Source: Clostridiales bacterium (GTDB taxonomy: Bacteria; Bacillota; Clostridia; Oscillospirales; Butyricicoccaceae). From it: a stretch of 5,933 bases of DNA. The notes beneath the pieces are model-generated. The model saw only the letters and a program-made list of their open reading frames with translations. It searched no databases and had not been told where the DNA came from. Positions 4,441 through 5,933 of the stretch are shown piece after piece. The translations under genes were made by a program, and so were the position numbers. The stretch is taken from assembly GCA_026419635.1 (NCBI GenBank), contig JANZZB010000099.1, positions 1 through 5,933 of the forward strand, in the 5' to 3' direction. How positions within the stretch are numbered: the stretch's first letter is position 1; every line of letters starts with the position of its first letter.

Positions 4441-5933
4441 CGCATTGCCTCCCGTCCATAAGTCTGCGTGCACCGCATCCTGCACAGGACAGCTTGCAGT
4501 TTTCAGTCGTCTCTGCGCGCATTGCCTTTTCGCACTCACGGATCAAGTGTTTTTTTGTAGTTCCGCAGGATATATGATCCCAAGGAAGAATTTCGTCATA
4601 ACTCCGAGTGCGAAGTGCATAGAAATCCGGATCGACAGAGCATTCGCGAAATGCTTCCATCCATTTATCAAGGTCAAAGTATTCATCCCAGCCGTCAAAA
4701 ACACAGCCTTTTTGCCAAGCCCGTTCAACAACCTTGCAAAGTCTCCGGTCTCCGCGTGCAAAAACTGCCTCAAGAAATCCTGTTTTCGGTTCATGCCAAT
4801 GAAAGGTTACGTTTTTGATTCGTAACTTGTCCCGCAAATATTGCTGTCTGCGTTCAATCTCCTCAAGCGGAATTTGGCCGAACCATTGAAACGGTGTATG
4901 CGGCTTCGGTACAAAAAAAGACGCGCTGACTGTGATCTTGACCCCGCGGTTTTTATTGTTTGTACTTTGCCTCCATGAGTAAACAACATTTCTGGCAAGT
5001 TCAGCAATGCCGTCCAGATCCTCGTCGGTCTCAGTAGGAAGACCTGTCATAAAGTAAAGCTTTACACTGTTCCAGCCGCCGGAAAATGCGACCTTGCACG
5101 CATCATACAGATCTTGGTCTGTCAGATTTTTATTGATGACATCTCTTAAACGTTGTGTACCCGCTTCGGGCGCAAAGGTCAATCCGCTCTTTCTTACCTT
5201 TTGCGCTCGCTGCATTAGTCCGATACTGAAATTATCAGCCCGAAGTGACGGCAGCGAAAGGCTGACACGCCGTGGCTCACAGAAATCAAGCAGCTCATCG
5301 CAAAGAGGTTCGAGTTCTTTATAGTCGCTTGTGCTAAGAGAAGAAAGGGATGTTTCTTCGTAACCGGTTGATTCGATCAGCGCCTTCGCTTGCTTTGAAA
5401 GGGTTTCAGCTTTTTTCATACGGACCGGACGATAGGCATGTCCAGCCTGACAGAATCGGCATCCGCGAATACAGCCTCTAAACAGTTCAACCATTGCGCG
5501 GTCAAACACGATCTCTGTAGAAGGTACGACAAAGGTTTCTGGGAAATAGGCTTTGTCAAAGTCTACAACAATTCGTTTATGAACGGTTTCAGGAGCTCCT
5601 TCTTGCGATTTTACTTCTGAAATTGTTAGATCTTTGTTATATGAAAACTGATAAAGAGACGGTACATAGATGCCGCCTATTTTAGCTGCGTGTTTTAAGA
5701 ATTCCTTTTTACCCATTCCCTCTTTCTTTGCTCTTCTAAAAAGGGCAAAAAGGTCAAGTGAGACTTCTTCTCCCTCACCGATGACAAAAAGATCGACAAA
5801 GTCGCAAAGAGGTTCTGGATTATATGTGCACGGTCCTCCGGCGATAATAAGAGGCGTAAGCTGATCGCCACGCTGGTCGGCTCGTACCGGGATACCGGCA
5901 AGGTCCAGCATGTTCAGCACATTAGTATAGCAA
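4433..5933 (-). CDS. Radical SAM protein, TIGR03960-like, N-terminus outside window
   Basis: The minus frame is open from the window edge to a TAA at 4433, giving 499 residues in view. A GTG at 5920 is not a credible start: the frame continues upstream as CYTNVLNMLDLAGIP, a conserved internal stretch of this family, so about 100-130 residues are probably outside. Visible landmarks are IIAGGPCTYNPEP and FVIGEGEE, part of an N-terminal domain related to cobalamin-binding folds. Next is the radical SAM cluster motif CIRGCRFC (CxxxCxxC, codons within 5450-5473), which binds a 4Fe-4S cluster and S-adenosylmethionine. GLTFAPEAGTQRLRD and KLYFMTGLPTETDED belong to the barrel. The C-terminus has a cysteine cluster (NCKLSCAGCG) that could bind a second metal centre. 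The reaction is unknown. It overlaps the DUF2344 gene by 8 nt, its usual partner. Confidence 0.9.
   Translation of the reverse strand, partial: CYTNVLNMLDLAGIPVRADQRGDQLTPLIIAGGPCTYNPEPLCDFVDLFVIGEGEEVSLDLFALFRRAKKEGMGKKEFLKHAAKIGGIYVPSLYQFSYNKDLTISEVKSQEGAPETVHKRIVVDFDKAYFPETFVVPSTEIVFDRAMVELFRGCIRGCRFCQAGHAYRPVRMKKAETLSKQAKALIESTGYEETSLSSLSTSDYKELEPLCDELLDFCEPRRVSLSLPSLRADNFSIGLMQRAQKVRKSGLTFAPEAGTQRLRDVINKNLTDQDLYDACKVAFSGGWNSVKLYFMTGLPTETDEDLDGIAELARNVVYSWRQSTNNKNRGVKITVSASFFVPKPHTPFQWFGQIPLEEIERRQQYLRDKLRIKNVTFHWHEPKTGFLEAVFARGDRRLCKVVERAWQKGCVFDGWDEYFDLDKWMEAFRECSVDPDFYALRTRSYDEILPWDHISCGTTKKHLIRECEKAMRAETTENCKLSCAGCGARRLMDGRQCDV
4448..4453 (-). promoter_or_regulatory. Ribosome binding site of the DUF2344 gene
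   Basis: GGGAGG on the minus strand, 7 nt before the ATG at 4440 and inside the last codons of the radical SAM gene. It selects the 219-residue product over longer in-frame alternatives. Confidence 0.85.

Noticed and set aside
4441..4539. N-terminal extension of the DUF2344 gene by 33 codons to 4539
   Set aside because: The extra stretch lies inside the radical SAM gene, shows no resemblance to the family, and the GGGAGG site fits the ATG at 4440.
4397..4825. Plus-strand open frame of 142 codons
   Set aside because: It is antisense to the radical SAM and DUF2344 genes, is low in recognisable structure, and is best explained as a shadow of coding bias.
5909..5920. GTG (5920) or ATG (5911) as the start of the radical SAM gene
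   Set aside because: The frame stays open to the window edge and reads as a conserved internal segment of the family, so the true start is outside.

Overview
The window reads as a chromosomal housekeeping segment from a moderate-GC Firmicute, most likely class Clostridia and possibly Oscillospiraceae/Ruminococcaceae-like. That placement is inference from two things: the rplS-lepB-ylqF(rbgA)-rnhB-yraN gene order, and strong GGAGG-type ribosome binding sites ahead of the genes. All eight supported genes lie on the minus strand, so transcription runs from position 5933 down to 1. Both end genes are cut by the window.

Upstream block (5933 to 3781): a large radical SAM protein, missing its N-terminal part, overlaps by 8 nt a small gene of the 'radical SAM-linked' DUF2344/TIGR03936 family. 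The two are a known conserved pair with no established function. In many Firmicutes I would expect a ribonuclease G gene and rplU next; here rplS follows directly.

Middle (3780 to 3099): a well-formed sigma-A type promoter with an extended -10, a roughly 95-nt structured leader and rplS (ribosomal protein L19). Then come a very strong GC-rich hairpin and a 187-bp AT-rich spacer with a weaker promoter candidate for lepB. The leader resembles an L19 autoregulatory leader in position and in being foldable, but identity with that family is not proven here.

Downstream block (3098 to 1): lepB (signal peptidase I), ylqF/rbgA (50S assembly GTPase), rnhB (RNase HII), yraN (UPF0102 nuclease-fold protein) and the first 201 codons of an M19-type membrane dipeptidase family gene. 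The last four junctions are a 24-nt gap (lepB/ylqF), an 8-nt overlap (ylqF/rnhB) and two ATGA overlaps (rnhB/yraN, yraN/M19). This is almost certainly one translationally coupled operon. Its known members serve ribosome assembly, protein export and nucleic-acid maintenance; the dipeptidase is the functional outlier.

There are no tRNA or rRNA genes, insertion sequences, CRISPR arrays or phage genes, and no gene-free stretch over 300 bp. I found no convincing new biological system. The points most worth a second look are the uncharacterised radical SAM pair abutting rplS, the rplS leader, the RbgA G4 substitution, and the dipeptidase coupled to yraN.
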